Assembly: GCF_020360975.1 (NCBI RefSeq)
Contig: NW_025408668.1
Span: 8,370,001-8,434,000 of the forward strand
Reading direction: 5' to 3'
Source: Hirsutella rhossiliensis
Taxonomy: Eukaryota > Ascomycota > Sordariomycetes > Hypocreales > Ophiocordycipitaceae
DNA length: 64,000 bases
How positions within the stretch are numbered: position 1 is the first letter of the stretch; each line of letters starts with the position of its first letter. The notes beneath the pieces were generated by a model that was not told where the DNA came from, ran no database searches, and was given only the letters and a program-made list of their open reading frames with translations. The position numbers were made by a program, and so were the translations under genes. Shown piece after piece: positions 47,125 to 59,914 of the stretch.

Positions 47125-48700
47125 ATACCTTCTATATTAAAGAAGATAAAGAACTATAACGCCGATTTCCTACGCTATATATAGGAGTAAGTAGCGGCGG
47201 GTTCGCCTTTAAAGCGTAAGCGATTAGCTTAGAAGTCTTATAGCGATACTAGTTCCCCCTTAGCAAAGAAAGCTAAGAAAGGTATAGGGGAATCCTAGTC
47301 CTAGGAGACTTTTAGTCTAGGACCTAACGTTAGCGAGGGTCGTGCCCCTATTACCCTACCGAGTACCTTAACTCCGACTACCGATAAGCTTACCTTTATA
47401 GGCCTAGAAACTTATAAGTCTATTACCCTTATTAGCGATACTAATACTAGCGAGGAGATCGTGCCTAAGCGCTCTTAGGTAAGTACCGATAACCTAGCTA
47501 CTCCGTCTCGATAGGGCGGCTCTAGCTAATAGGAGATTATCGCCTAGGCCGCTCCTTAGAATAAGTAGGCCGATATTAACGATAAGGCCTAGCTAAACGA
47601 GGGCTAAGACTATCCCGATATTTAGCTAAATAAGGGCTAAGATAACGATAATAGTAATAACGGAGATAGCTATAATCTAACTCCTCCTACCGACGAACCT
47701 AAGAATAGCGGCGCTAGAGACGAGGGCACCTAAGCGGCGGTATAAGGCGGTCGCGCTCTTACGAAGAAGCGTACCTAATCTAAAGCTAAAGCCCGCTTAG
47801 TTAGGGCTTATAAAGTTATCCCTTATAAGCTCTAGTATATATATTATTTTAAGACGGTCGTTAAGGAGTATAGTATAACTAAGCCTAAGCCTATTAAGGT
47901 GCTCTCGATTAGCTATATTTTCTTAAGGGTTTCCTTAACGTGCTATAAGTAGTGCTATAAACGTACCGCGACCTATAACTAGGTAAGTTTCCCCTTAACT
48001 TTAAATATTACGATTAATAAGCTAATCTTTCTTAAGGCCGCTACTCTTATATCTAGTAACTAGGCCGATATAGTCGCTATCGTTAAGTACCTACGCGAGC
48101 TTAATAAGCTAAAGACTAATAATAAGGATACTAAGGACGATAGCTTAAATACGGGTATACTTATTTTCGAGGAAGCTAATTAGCGCCGTCTCGCTATTAT
48201 AGTATAGTATTTAGCTAAGGCTTTTAACGCCGCTAAGATAGCTTATTATAAGTCTTTTAGGACTATAGGTATATAGAAGTCTACTATTATAAGTTTTATT
48301 TAACCTTTTTATTAGCGACCGCCTAACGATATACTAGGTCGAGTATACTAACTACCGTATACTAATTAATAAGCGCCGCGAGCTTATTATTCGCCTTAAC
48401 CCCGCGCCCTTATTTAATATCGCTTATATAAGCTTAGAGTACTAGGCCTAGGAATCTTAGTTAAAACTCCGCCTTATTAATAGCGATATAAGCTATACTT
48501 TATAGTAATATACCTTACTATTTACTAAGGCTAAGGTAAGTACCGTACTAATAAAGATAGGTCTTAACGCGGAGGATAAGGAAGGAGTAAAGGATAAGGT
48601 AGTTCTAGTATTTCTAGAGGTATTTAGTATAGCGGAGGCGCCTTAGTTAGTTCCTACTATGCCGGTAAAGAAAAAGGTAGTTAAAAGTAATAGATAGGTC
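47125..48700 (+). pseudogene. RIP-killed unidentified frame antisense to Gypsy-A gag-pol
   Basis: On the + strand one frame runs from an ATA (former ATG) at 47,125 to about 48,300. A second, shifted by one base, runs from 48,302 to about 48,700. An intron or an indel could separate them. Only TAA/TAG interrupt them. The first half is Ser/Thr/Asp/Asn/Lys-rich and disordered-looking, with a basic KRKR-like start. The second half has ordered, mixed composition (for example GLNAEDKEGVKDKVVLVFLE near 48,550-48,610). I do not recognise the family. It lies between the pol end and the 3' LTR of a minus-strand element, so it was an extra gene of the element or captured host sequence. Confidence 0.6.
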
Positions 48701-48899
48701 TTATCTTTCTTTTATTTAGCTATAACTATCCTTCTCTCCTTTATTATTAAGGCCTTAGTAGAGTTATAGTTTAGTTTTATTTTCCTTAATAATATTTAAT
48801 AGGTAGTATAGATAGTTTTCCCTATTCTCTTATTTTACTATTTTATATATAGTTATAGGACGTTTAGGCATACTAATATATTAACGAGTTAATAGCGAT

Positions 48900-51800
48900 T
48901 TAGTAGAGATTCGTTATTAATTTAGTAGCGTCTCCCTACGCTAATAGGTTTCCTTACCTTACTTAGTCTTATACCTCTTTTTCCTAGTTAAGCAAGTAGT
49001 ATATTCTTTAATAAGGTCTTAGCTATTCGCTATATCTTTAGCCTTAACCTATTAGTTATACTTAGCTAGCTATCCTTTTTATTTAATAAGGAAAAAGGTA
49101 TCGCCTTTAGATCTCTTTTAGTCTTTAATCTCTTAGACTTCCTATTCGCCTTCGTTATCTTCTAAGTTTAGTATTAGTAGGGTTTCGCTATCTTTATAAG
49201 TGCCTTTACGCTCCTTCTATAGCTCTAAGAGACTAATATAGAAAACGTTATAGAGGTATAAGTACTTTTTAGGGGAGTATAAGACGATATACTTACTTTT
49301 TAATAGCTTATAGGACCTAAAACGGTCTAATATACTTAGGTAAGAGTTTTCTTTTTTCGTCCTTAAGGTATAAGTTCTTTATCGATAATACTATAAGGTC
49401 TCTTACTTTTAGTATAAGCGGTTAGTACCTTAAATCGTAGTATTTCGCTTACGATTTAATAGCCTTTCCTTAGTATTCCTTAAGCCTTTTTTATAGCTCC
49501 TATAGCTTAGTAACTCTTACTCTTACTTTAGGTACCCCCCTTTAAATAATATTATCCTTAGTATTAATATAGAAGTTTAGTTAGTAACCTATTAACGCTT
49601 TATTAGGTAATAACCTAGTTATCCCGTTCTTTATATTATTATATATAAATTAAGTAATATATAGGAGTAACGCTTAGTTAGTTTATTCTAAGTTAGTAAA
49701 GTATCTTAAGTAGTACTATATAGCTTAGTTTATTCGTTCTATTTACCCGTTAGTTTATAGGTAAAATACCGTTAATAGCCTATATTTTACTTATAAGATA
49801 AAATAAAGATCTAACTAAAACTTACTTATAAATAGGGACCCTTTATTTAAGATAATACCTTTCGGAGGTCTATATACTAATTTAACTTAGTAATAGAATA
49901 ATTCTACTAGCTCTAGGGCTATTATTATCTTAAAGATAGGAAAGAAGAGGTAATACTTAGTATATCGGTCTACGATTACTAAGATCGTATTAACGTCTCG
50001 TTTATTATACTATACTTTAGGTAGACCTATAATAAAGTCTATTAATAATTCTTCCTACGGTCGTATAGGATATAGTAACGATTATATAGTACTATAGGGG
50101 CGATACCTCTTAGATACTATACCTTAATATACTAGGTATAACTAAACGTATTTATTTATATCTTTTATTATTTTATCTTAGTAGAAGTTCCTTACTAGTA
50201 GTTCGCTAATATATTAAGAGCTAAAGTATCTTACTAACGGATCGTTATAAAGAGCTATATTAGCTCTTCTTACTGCTTAAAAGGTACTATAATACGACCT
50301 TTCTATAGTAGTAGTTTATCTAAGCGTACTAACTAGAAACCCTTCCCTTTTAAAAGTCTTTAGTCTCCTTTGCTTTACTAATCGCTACGTTAACCGACTA
50401 AGTACGTTTTAGTAACTCTAGTAATAGTTCTAAAACTTCTACTATATAAACCTTTATATAGTAGGCCGCTTTTTTAGCGGTCTTCCTTAAGAGTAATTAT
50501 TTATAACTAGCTCTCTCTTTAGCTTAATTAGCTAATCGTTTAAGTCTCGCGCTTAAATTATTATAGTTTCGCTATAGATAAGCTTATATATTTTCCTTAT
50601 ATAAAGGCACTTTACTACGCTTATATTAACTTAAGGTTAAGTATCTCTTTACCTATAAAAACGCCTTATTATTTCTCTATATAAATACGGTATTAATAGT
50701 AGCTAGCTTCGCTTATAGCTCTAGTAATAGTTCTATAAATAGGGGCTTCTTACCCTTATATCTAGGCATTCTTAATAGTACGTCCGCTAGGTTAGATTTA
50801 CTTATATAATACTTAATTATAAAGTTAAATAGTACTAAATATATATACTATCTTACTTACCTCCTATTTAAGGAGGTCTAGTATATAAACGTCTAGAGGT
50901 TATAGTAGTCTAATAATACCTTTACTTTATATACTACCCCTTTAACGTAATATCGCTAGTATTTAAATAACTTAACGATAGCGAAGAGTTCTTAGTCTAG
51001 AATACTATAATTAAGTTCGGCTTTAGTAAACTTCCTTAACTAAAATATAATTAAATAGTAACGCCCTTCGTTATTAAGTTAAGAGATAATCCTTACTATC
51101 GCGAATTATAATATATTTATTTCGATATAAATACGTCTTTTTAGATTATAATATCCGAGGAGTAAGGCTCCTTAAAAAGCATTCTTAAGAGCTTAAAACG
51201 CCGCCCTTTTAGTAAGGTTTAGCTCTATACTCCCTAGCTTCTTCCTATTCTTACTCCCCTTTAGTAATATAGTTAAGGGCGCTATAACTCCTAAGTACCT
51301 ATATATAAATCGTCGGTAAAAATTATAGAACTTAAGGAAAACCTAAATATTATAGTAGGTTATAGGTTTGAGCTATTAAGCTATTACCTCTACCTATCGG
51401 TCTATTAATACCTATCGATAGATAATATAAACCTAAGGAACTTAACTAACTATTAATAGAAGATATACTTTAATAGTTTTATATAGAGCTCTATAGCCCT
51501 TAGCCTTTCTATTACTTATCCTAAGTATTTAGTATATTCTTCTCTTATTTTAAAGTATATAAGGATATTATTAAGGTAGACTACGTAGATTATATCTATA
51601 AGCCCCTTAAGCGCTTAATAGATATAGCTCTAAAACGTAGCTAGTATATTAGTAAGTCTAAAGGGCATTACTAGGTATTTAAAATATCTATAATACGTTT
51701 AAAAAGCGGTCTTTTATTTATCTCTTTTTTAAATTTAAATACGTTAATACGCGTTCTATATATTAATCTTAGAAAAATACTTAGCTCCTTAATAGCGGTT

Positions 51801-53960
51801 AATAATCTCTAAAATAAAGGGTAAAAGGTACCGATTCTTTTATATAACTTAGTTAAGTCCTCGGTAGTCTATATATAGCTATAAGGTACTATCTTTTTTT
51901 AGAACGAAAAGGATAAGCGCTTTAGCTAAGCTCTTTAACTCCTAGATTATTTTCCTTTTTATCGCGTCTTAGATCTAGTCGTATAATACTTAGAGTTCCT
52001 TTTATAATAGAGAGTAAATCGGTCTATAAGGAGGTTCTATATTAAGGATTAAATTAATTAAGTAATCCGTTCCCTTTTTAGCTAGTAATAAATCGGATTT
52101 ATTAGCTAAGAAAGTATCTTTAAACTAGTAAAGAGTTAGTAGGATTTCGGCCTATTCTTCTTATAGAATCCCTTTATCTTTATCTTTATCTAGTAGCGGG
52201 ATTAGCTTAGGATTAAGCGCTATTATATATACCCTTACTTTATTCTTATATTCCTAAAGGAATCTATAGGGATTCTATAGGGTTTCGCTACTTAGTTAAT
52301 ACTTAAACTACTACTATCGTTTCTATAAGATAATATAGATACGTTTATCCTCTAAGGTAGTAACTAATAAAAGGATTAGTACTTAATCGTTTAGCGTTAA
52401 CTTATTAATACCGATATAAAAATAAGTAATTATCTTTTTAGTGCCCCTTATATCTATTATTTAGAGCGGTACTAACTATACTCTATACTCCCTTACCTTA
52501 CTATTATTAAGCCTTAATAACTTAGGGTATAATAGCGCTACTTATAGTAATCCCTATTATTAGGTAAAGTATATATCTACGAGGTTAATAGTACTATAAG
52601 TATCTAAATATATAGGGACTTTAGTAGGGTTTCGCCCTAATATCGTTATAGGAGTTTTAAGTAACTATCCTATAGGTATTAAGTTTACTAAGGGAGAAGC
52701 GTTTACCTTAATATCTTACCTTTTCCTTATTTTACGGTATTAAGTCTAAGAGTCTTTACTAAGGTTTCTACCTTTAAAGAATTAGTATATTTTATAGATA
52801 GGTATCCCGGCTTATTATATTAGAAATATATAATTCCTAATCGAGTAAAAGATCCTCTTCCTTAATAACGTCCCTTAGTTCGGCCCCTAGTAAGTATATC
52901 GCTAGCTTATTAATTATCGGTTAAATCGGTAGTATTTCCTTAATAATTCGGCCTAGCTTATCGGCCTCTTTAATTCCTTCCCCTATACGTACCGCCTTAG
53001 GGTATAGCACTACTTTTATTCCCGGTTCCTTTAAGGGTAGAAGTAGTATTAGTACGTCGCCTCTTATTAGTAGTAGTATCTTAATATTATTAGGCGACTT
53101 ATATAAGCTCTTCCCGTTAATAGGTATAGATAGGTATCGAATAGAGGTTAATTTAGTCCCGAAGTTATAGCTCTAGCTTAGCGAAAAACGTAAGAGTACG
53201 CGCCTTTTCCGATAAGCGTTTAAAATACCTCTTTAAGGAGTTAAGGTATAAGCTAAACTCTAGGGGGGACTAGCCTTCTCGTTAGCGAGCCTCCTTTAAT
53301 TATATCGCTAATAGTATCTCCCTATTTATAGTATCCTTAATTAAGATAAGTATCTATTCCTTAAAGTATACCTAATCTATATTATATTTAGTTCGGTTAA
53401 TCGGCGTCTATTCTTTAAGGTATCGGTACTATCTCGCTTTATAGTTACTATATATATAATCTACCGCGTAGAGGATCTTTATTTCGTCGCGATAAAAGCG
53501 TCTAAGCGCTGCCTTAAAGGCGTCTTTTAGATCGTAAGTCTAGTCTAGACGTTTCCGTGCATTAGTAGGTTAGGATAATTAAGCGATGTTTTTAATCTTA
53601 ACCTCGCTACCGCGACTACTATCCGATTTAAGGGAGTAGGACTATCGACGCTTCCCTAAATAGATAGCGATAGTACCGGCGCGTTTAGTAATTTCCTCCT
53701 CTAATTATATAACGCGATCTTATAAGCGTTTCGTCTCCTCTAGCTCCTTAACGCGCGCTTATAGGGCTATAAGCTTTTCCTTACGAGATAGTTATCTTAC
53801 GCCTATAGGTAGCGATATCTTTAATATAGTTATAACGCTATCTATAGTAAGGGTCTATTCTAAGGATATATCTTCTTATTCTTTATCTCTTAAGTAGATA
53901 CTTAATATATATAATAAAGAGGCCTCGACTAGTTAACTACTACGTCAGCTATAGGAGCGT
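48900..53960 (-). pseudogene. Gypsy-A copy 2 gag-pol remnant
   Basis: The minus strand aligns, in order, with 14,400-18,430 and then continues through the integrase core that copy 1 lacks. Gag is about 53,950-52,800, with the zinc knuckle near 52,800. Reverse transcriptase is about 51,950-51,400, RNase H about 51,200-50,800 and the integrase zinc domain about 50,450-50,100, followed by the core. It has many RIP stops. Confidence 0.75.
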
Positions 53961-54017
53961 TATATAGTCTTCTCTAGTAGCTATCTCTACTAAGTAACTA
54001 AAGGAAGCTTTAGAAAT

Positions 54018-54274
54018 TATAAGGGAATATATATTATAGTACGATTAGTTAGGTAGTAGAGATAGCTAGAGGTACTATACTATATATATTATATTCTCCT
54101 CGTCGTAAGACTAAAGCTTATAAGAAGAGGGATTTTTTCTCTTTAGTCGGAGTAGCGAGTAGTCTATAATATATAAGCGGGGTAAGCACGATTCCCTACT
54201 AATACCCTACCGATATATTAGTACTACGTACCCGAGTACTTTATTAGCCTATACCTCTTAGTAGCGCTCTTATA
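54018..54274 (-). repeat. Gypsy-A LTR (5' LTR of copy 2)
   Basis: 257 bp, matching 46,487-46,743 and the reverse of 14,142-14,398. Confidence 0.88.
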
Positions 54275-54704
54275 GTAACGTAGGGAGCAAGGAATATTAA
54301 ATAGACTAACGGGCTAATTAAGTTTAAAGTAACGGGTTACTTTAGCGCTTTAACGCTCTATAGCTAGGATTATAGGATCGCTCTAGCGCTCTAGCGCTTC
54401 TAGACGATAGGATTACCTAGCGCTCTTAGCGATCTAAGGAAGCTCTTAAGATATATAAGGAAGGAATAAAATACTCCTTTAGATAGATAGCTCGATAGCT
54501 TTTAATATTATAATTATTACGATCTTTATTACGATCTTATCTTTAATTTTAATTACTTAATTACCTAGTTATAGTTTATAGTCTATAACCTCTAACTTAT
54601 TACTAATATAATATACTTATTATTGCTTAGACTACGCCTTATTATATCTATTAATATAAACCCCTCGATAGTTTTATCCCTTAAAAATAACACCGGTCGT
54701 TATA

Positions 54705-55240
54705 TTAAGCTATCTCCTTAATAAGATATAGGAGGGGTTACTAGCTATAGTATCTATTATAAGCGTAGGAGGTATAAAGCTTAGTAACTCTATATTAAAT
54801 ATAGTATTAAGTAGAAGGGGTAATATTAAAATCTTTATCCTTAGGCTTACTATTTTTAAAAGGGAAAGATATATATATCTATATAATCCTTATAAGGGCG
54901 TCTTTAATCCTTAATCTTTTAAAGTATATAGGGGTAATAGGTCCTATAAAAAGGTAATTACTTCTTTTAGCGTTTAACTATTATCTATATTATCGTTAGA
55001 TAAACTTAGTACCTTAAAGGTTTTAGGTTCCTTACTATTTATAGCGTTAGTTATAGCTATATCTTTAAGGATATTATAGCTATATATTTATACTAGCTAA
55101 GCTTATTCTTCTCTTTTTATATTATAAGTTATAGACTTATTAAACTATATATTAGCTAATACTATTAGTTTATTTTATTTAATTAATAGTATCTATATAT
55201 TAAAGATTATACTTTAAAGAAAAAACTTTTACGATACTAA
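54705..55240. other. RIP-mutated, unidentified
   Basis: AT-rich debris between the Gypsy-B 3' LTR and the LINE. It does not continue the Gypsy-A copy 1 sequence that borders Gypsy-B on the other side. Confidence 0.5.
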
Positions 55241-58200
55241 TATACTTATAGCGGGTTCGTATCGCGACTAAAATACTAACTAATACTAGGAATTAATTTA
55301 GCGGTATTAATTACCCTAAGTAATAATACTACGCTAAGGCTAAGGGGTAGGTAGACGCGGTAGCGGCCCTCGATATACTAGGCTCGACTAGAGCGCGTAG
55401 CGCGAGGAGACGCTACCTAAATTTATATACCCTAATAAAGCGAGTTAATAAACCTAAAGCAGCGATATAATACCTACCTAGGCGCCGAGCGACCTTATAG
55501 AAAAAGTAGTATATAACGAACTCGCGGGCTTTATCCTAAGCGTATAGTTTAGTAGGGTATAGGTAGTAGTCGAACGGCTCTCTAAGGTAAAGAGCCGCGC
55601 TAGTAGCGCGTCGTCGGCGGTGCTCTACGCGGATAAGAACTTTAAGATAATAATCCGGGAAGTAATTAAGGAGGCTATTAAGGAAGAACTCCGCCTAAGC
55701 GTCGCTTTAGGCCTAGAAGGCCTAAAGCGAACCTAGGCCGCGGTCGTAGCTAAGACTAATAGACCGACCCGATATAAAGCCGCGGTAAAATAGGTCCTAC
55801 TACGCTATAAACGCGAAATTATTATAGTCCCTACTAAGGCACCGCCTAAAATCCTAGGCCGCGAACTAAAGGATATAGTAAAGGCGGTAAATATAGCCTT
55901 AAAGACTATAAGCGCTATAGTAGCGAGGCGCCTTTAAAGCGGGGATATCGCGGTTATATTTAATACCTTGAGAGCTACTAGAAGGACTAAGGCTAGGTTA
56001 AGGCGCGTTTAGACTAAAGGCTACGATTACCTACCGTATATATATAGTAGTTACTAAGAATATCCCTTTAAGGGTAACGATAGTAAATAAAGAGCGAATA
56101 CTTTATAAGATTATAGAGGTAAATAAAGTTAAGGTCTTTTAGGCCAAACGCTATACTTTTAATCTAAGATATCGATAGCGACGACTATACTTATTAAGGT
56201 CAGTAGCCTAAAAAGAGGCTAATAGGCTCTATAACTAGGCTTAGTCCTTAAAGTATAAATCTTTTAATATAAACCCTATAATAAGTCGGTCTAACTATAA
56301 AGATACTATAATTATTATAGGTATAGCTATATCGCTAAGCGGTATATATCGATATAACTTTATAGCCGATATAGGAGCACGGTATATAATAAGGGCAAAG
56401 ATAAATATAAGGCTAAGAAGGGCGAAATCCCCTATAACTATATCTTATACTAAGGAGACTACCTATTATAGACCTAAACTTACCTTATAGCGAATAAAGC
56501 CTAAGAAAAGGTAAGGGAAAACTACCCGCGACTACCTTAATAGTTCGCGAACTCTTAGACTTATACCGAGTAATAGGTACTACCTACTATCGAAACCTAA
56601 GGCGTTCTTAAGCCGCTTATAGTTTAGAAGTAAGGACTAAGTAAACCGCGCTAAGATAAAAGGTCGAGCTTAAGATACCCGCTAGCTAATAGGGCTAGGG
56701 AGGCTAAACTAAGTATAAATAATATTTATAGGTATAATAAATAAAGAAGCGCTAAGAGATAAAGCGCCTCCCTCCTTATATAGACGAACCCCTTTACCTT
56801 AACCCTACCTATATATAACTAAAAGTACTATACTAAAATATATAAAAGAGATATAAGCTAGCTTAGTTAGCGCTTTACTACTAAGCTAGCTTTAACTTAA
56901 TAGTACTATAGGAAGTAAAAGCTATACTAAGAGGTAGGGCCCTACCCCTTAGAGCGGCGCCTTATAGCTTAGTTTATAGGGAGGGAAGGTATACGCTATA
57001 TATATATAAAAAGCTTAGGCTAGGGATATAGTCGCCCCGGTTTAGACTAAACTAAAGTAAGGTAATTTTTAAGGATAGTACTAAACTAAGAGCGATTTAC
57101 TTACTACTAAGGGCTATAAGGGCTAGGGCGTTATAGGACCTAAGCGTAATTAAACTAAAGCACCTTATAGTAATAGTAAGGGACTTTAATATCTACTACC
57201 CGCTCTAGGATAGATATAATAAAACCTTAGATAAGGCGATATAACTTATATAGGAGGCGATAAGACTATAACTTAAACTCGCTACCTTAAGAAGGGAGTA
57301 TATAAGATTTTTCTATAGCTAAAAAGATAGTACTATTAACCTAGCTTAAGTAACGCTAGAGACTAAGATATAGTATACTAGGCCTAACCTAGACCTATCT
57401 AGGTTAAACTATATCCCTTAGACTATTATACTATAGGTTAATACCTAGGCCTAGGCGCTTAAACCGGCCTTAAGGTAAAAAGAAGTAAAAGTAAAGCTAG
57501 TTAAAGCTAAGACTATATCTTAGCTAGGGCTACTCTAGCTAATGCTTTAAACGCTTAAGGATATCGACTAGGACCTAGACTATATCTTTGCTACCCTTAT
57601 GTAGATCGCGAAAGCTATAGTTTTATACTAGGGCAGAGTATTGTTAAGGCAATATATAGTTTACCCTAGAGGTAAAAAGGGCAATAAGGGAGGCTAAGAA
57701 GGTAAGGAGGAAGTATAAGCGAGAAAAGAGTAAAGCGAACTAAGAAGACCTATATAAGGCGACTATAGCTTAGAAGTAGACCGTCTATAAAGCAAGGAGG
57801 GCCTACTAGCGCGAGTTCCTAGAGGAATTTAGCGTAGATAATACTAAGCTTTAGAACGTAGAGAGGTAGGCTAGACTTTATAGTAGGCTACTACCGGAAC
57901 CGACCTATATCCCGCTATTAGTTAAGGAGGGTAAGTACTAACTAACGGAAACCTTTAAAGGAAAGGCCTAGATACTAGCCGCTAAGTTCTTCTTACTAAA
58001 GGCCGGCACGACCTAAGGGCCACCCTAGCCTATAGCCGAGGCGACCTTTATAGTCGATTAATAGATCTAACTAGCCGACGTCGCGGCGGCGCTAAGTAAG
58101 ATAGTAAGCTAGAAAGCGGCGGGACTAGATAGCGTCCCCTTAGGGTTTATTAAGAAGTATAAACTAGCCTTAGTCTAGCGACTAGCTACGATCTTTAACG

Positions 58201-59914
58201 CCTATACCTAACTCTTATATTTCCTAGGCCGGTTCTATAACGCGAACGTAGTAGTAATCTAAAAGCCTAGTAAGAGGCCGGAAGCCTACTATATAGTAAG
58301 GGGATAGAGACTTATTTCCCTCCTACTTATAGTAGGGAAAGTACTTAAGTAAATACTAGCTTAGAGGATCGCGGGGGTAACGGAGGCAAATAATATCTTA
58401 TTAAAAGGATAAATAAGGAATAGGAGGGAACGCTTTATAGAAGCGGCGATCCTACTAGTAACGGAACTAATATACGCGACCTAGGCCTATAAGGGTATCG
58501 TATCGATCTTATAGCTAGATATTAAGGGCGTATTTAATATAGTTAACTATAATAAGCTTATAAGGGAACTAAAGCTTAGGGGATACCTTAGATAGCTTAT
58601 AAGCCTAATATAAAGCTTTATAAGCAATAAAAGATCGACCCTTTACTTTAATAAGAAGACCTTAAAACTAACTTAGGTATTATTAGGAGTTACCTAAGGC
58701 TCCCTCCTATCCTTAATCCTATTCCTATATTATATAACCCCCTTATATAAAAGGCTTAGTATAATATATAGTATTTATACTATTAGCTTCGCCGATAATA
58801 TAAATATAGTTAGTATTAAACCTAATAAGGCTACTATAGTAGCGCGCTTAGAGGAGGCCTAGAAGGTATATATAGAGTAAGCGACTAAGTTTACGGTTAC
58901 TTTTAAACTATTAAAAAGCGAGTTAATATACTTTATATAGAGGAGATAAGCAATAATAATACTAGTTAGCCTTAAGGCCGATATAGTAATACCGGTCTAA
59001 GAGGCCCGCTTACTAGGGGTTTAGGTATACTAGAAATTATATTAAAAGGTATACCTAAAATAGCTTTAAGCGAAGATAAAGCGCTAGACTATAGCCCTAA
59101 CTAAGCTTATAGCGTTTATATAAGGCTATACCTTACCGCGCGCTAAAAAAGTCTATAGTAAGGTAATCCGGTCCTTAATCTCCTATACTATAGTTATATT
59201 CTATAAGATAACTTTATAAGGGAAACTATATAGGATCGCGTAGGACTTAGTATAAGACTAGTTAGCTTACCTCTAAGTAGTAATAGGTGCTTACCGTACG
59301 ACCTTAGTTTACTAAGTAAAAGCGGAAGTATAGGTACCCTTAATCGACCTCTACTTAAACTAAAGAATAACGGATACCCTTTAAAGGCTAAAAGACTTAG
59401 GGCTCCTAGGCTAAATTCGACGCGCGTTTAATATAGTCGCGGATATACTTAAGAGGAGGCGACGCTAGAGGGAGAGCAGGCCCCCGGCAGCGCTACTACC
59501 TAGTAAGCCCCCCCTCGCGAAGGAGATAAGGGGGGTCTAGAGCTAGATAGGATCGGACGACCTCTTAAATAAAGCTAAGTTACTTAAAAGGCTAAATAAG
59601 AAATAGGCTGCTTAGTAGAACGCTAAGGAAAACGCAATTTAATAATACTAAACTACCCTCTACCTTACTAATTTCCTACTATAGTTTAATAAAGCGATAA
59701 CGCTAGATCGCTATAAGGGCCTCCTTAAGTATATTAGTATAGTAATTACTTAGATATATATAGGAAAGATTAAGCTTAATAACTTCCTCTTTAACTGACG
59801 GGTCCTTAGTATAGTCTCGCTAATATATACCTATAGATAAAAATAGGATACTATTTACTATACGATAATCGACTACTTATTAATAGAAGAGGTAAGGGAG
59901 TCCCTTTTAATATA
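55241..59914 (+). mobile_element. Tad-like LINE, RIP-killed
   Basis: The + strand reads as a Tad1-type non-LTR element. ORF1 is at about 55,300-56,550, ending in CCHC zinc knuckles near 56,285-56,480 whose Cys codons are now TAT. An apurinic-type endonuclease is at about 56,850-57,450 (former GDFN motif near 57,185). Reverse transcriptase is at about 58,050-59,150; the active site FADD now reads FADN near 58,785-58,805 because GATGAT became GATAAT. A C-terminal region runs to about 59,900, where the R1 copy starts in inverse orientation. The 5' edge is approximate and no poly(A) tail or target duplication was found. Confidence 0.72.

Larger units (their letters stand above)
46487..54274 (-). 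mobile_element. Gypsy-A copy 2, complete Ty3/Gypsy element
   Basis: 7,788 bp with 257-bp LTRs at both ends, on the minus strand, inserted in the Gypsy-B 3' LTR. The target duplication is GTAAC on the right (54,275-54,279) and ATAAC on the left (46,482-46,486). The left copy follows a T, so RIP turned its TG into TA; the right one follows A and was spared. The element holds gag-pol and, beyond pol, an antisense frame. Confidence 0.88.
18433..54704 (+). mobile_element. Gypsy-B, chromodomain Ty3/Gypsy element, host of four nested insertions
   Basis: Its LTRs lie at 18,433-20,794 and 46,428-54,704, and each is itself split by a later element. The internal region is 20,795-46,427, split by Copia (25,592-31,764) and Gypsy-C (33,803-46,327). 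A purine-rich tract ends directly at the 3' LTR, as expected of a polypurine tract. After removing the insertions the element is about 10 kb. The bases flanking it (ATAAA on the left, TTAAG on the right) do not form a clear target duplication, so one flank may have been rearranged. Confidence 0.75.
46428..54704 (+). repeat. Gypsy-B 3' LTR, split by Gypsy-A copy 2
   Basis: The pieces are 46,428-46,486 and 54,275-54,704. The joined LTR aligns along its length with the joined 5' LTR. Many differences between the two are CG in one and TA in the other. Confidence 0.82.
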
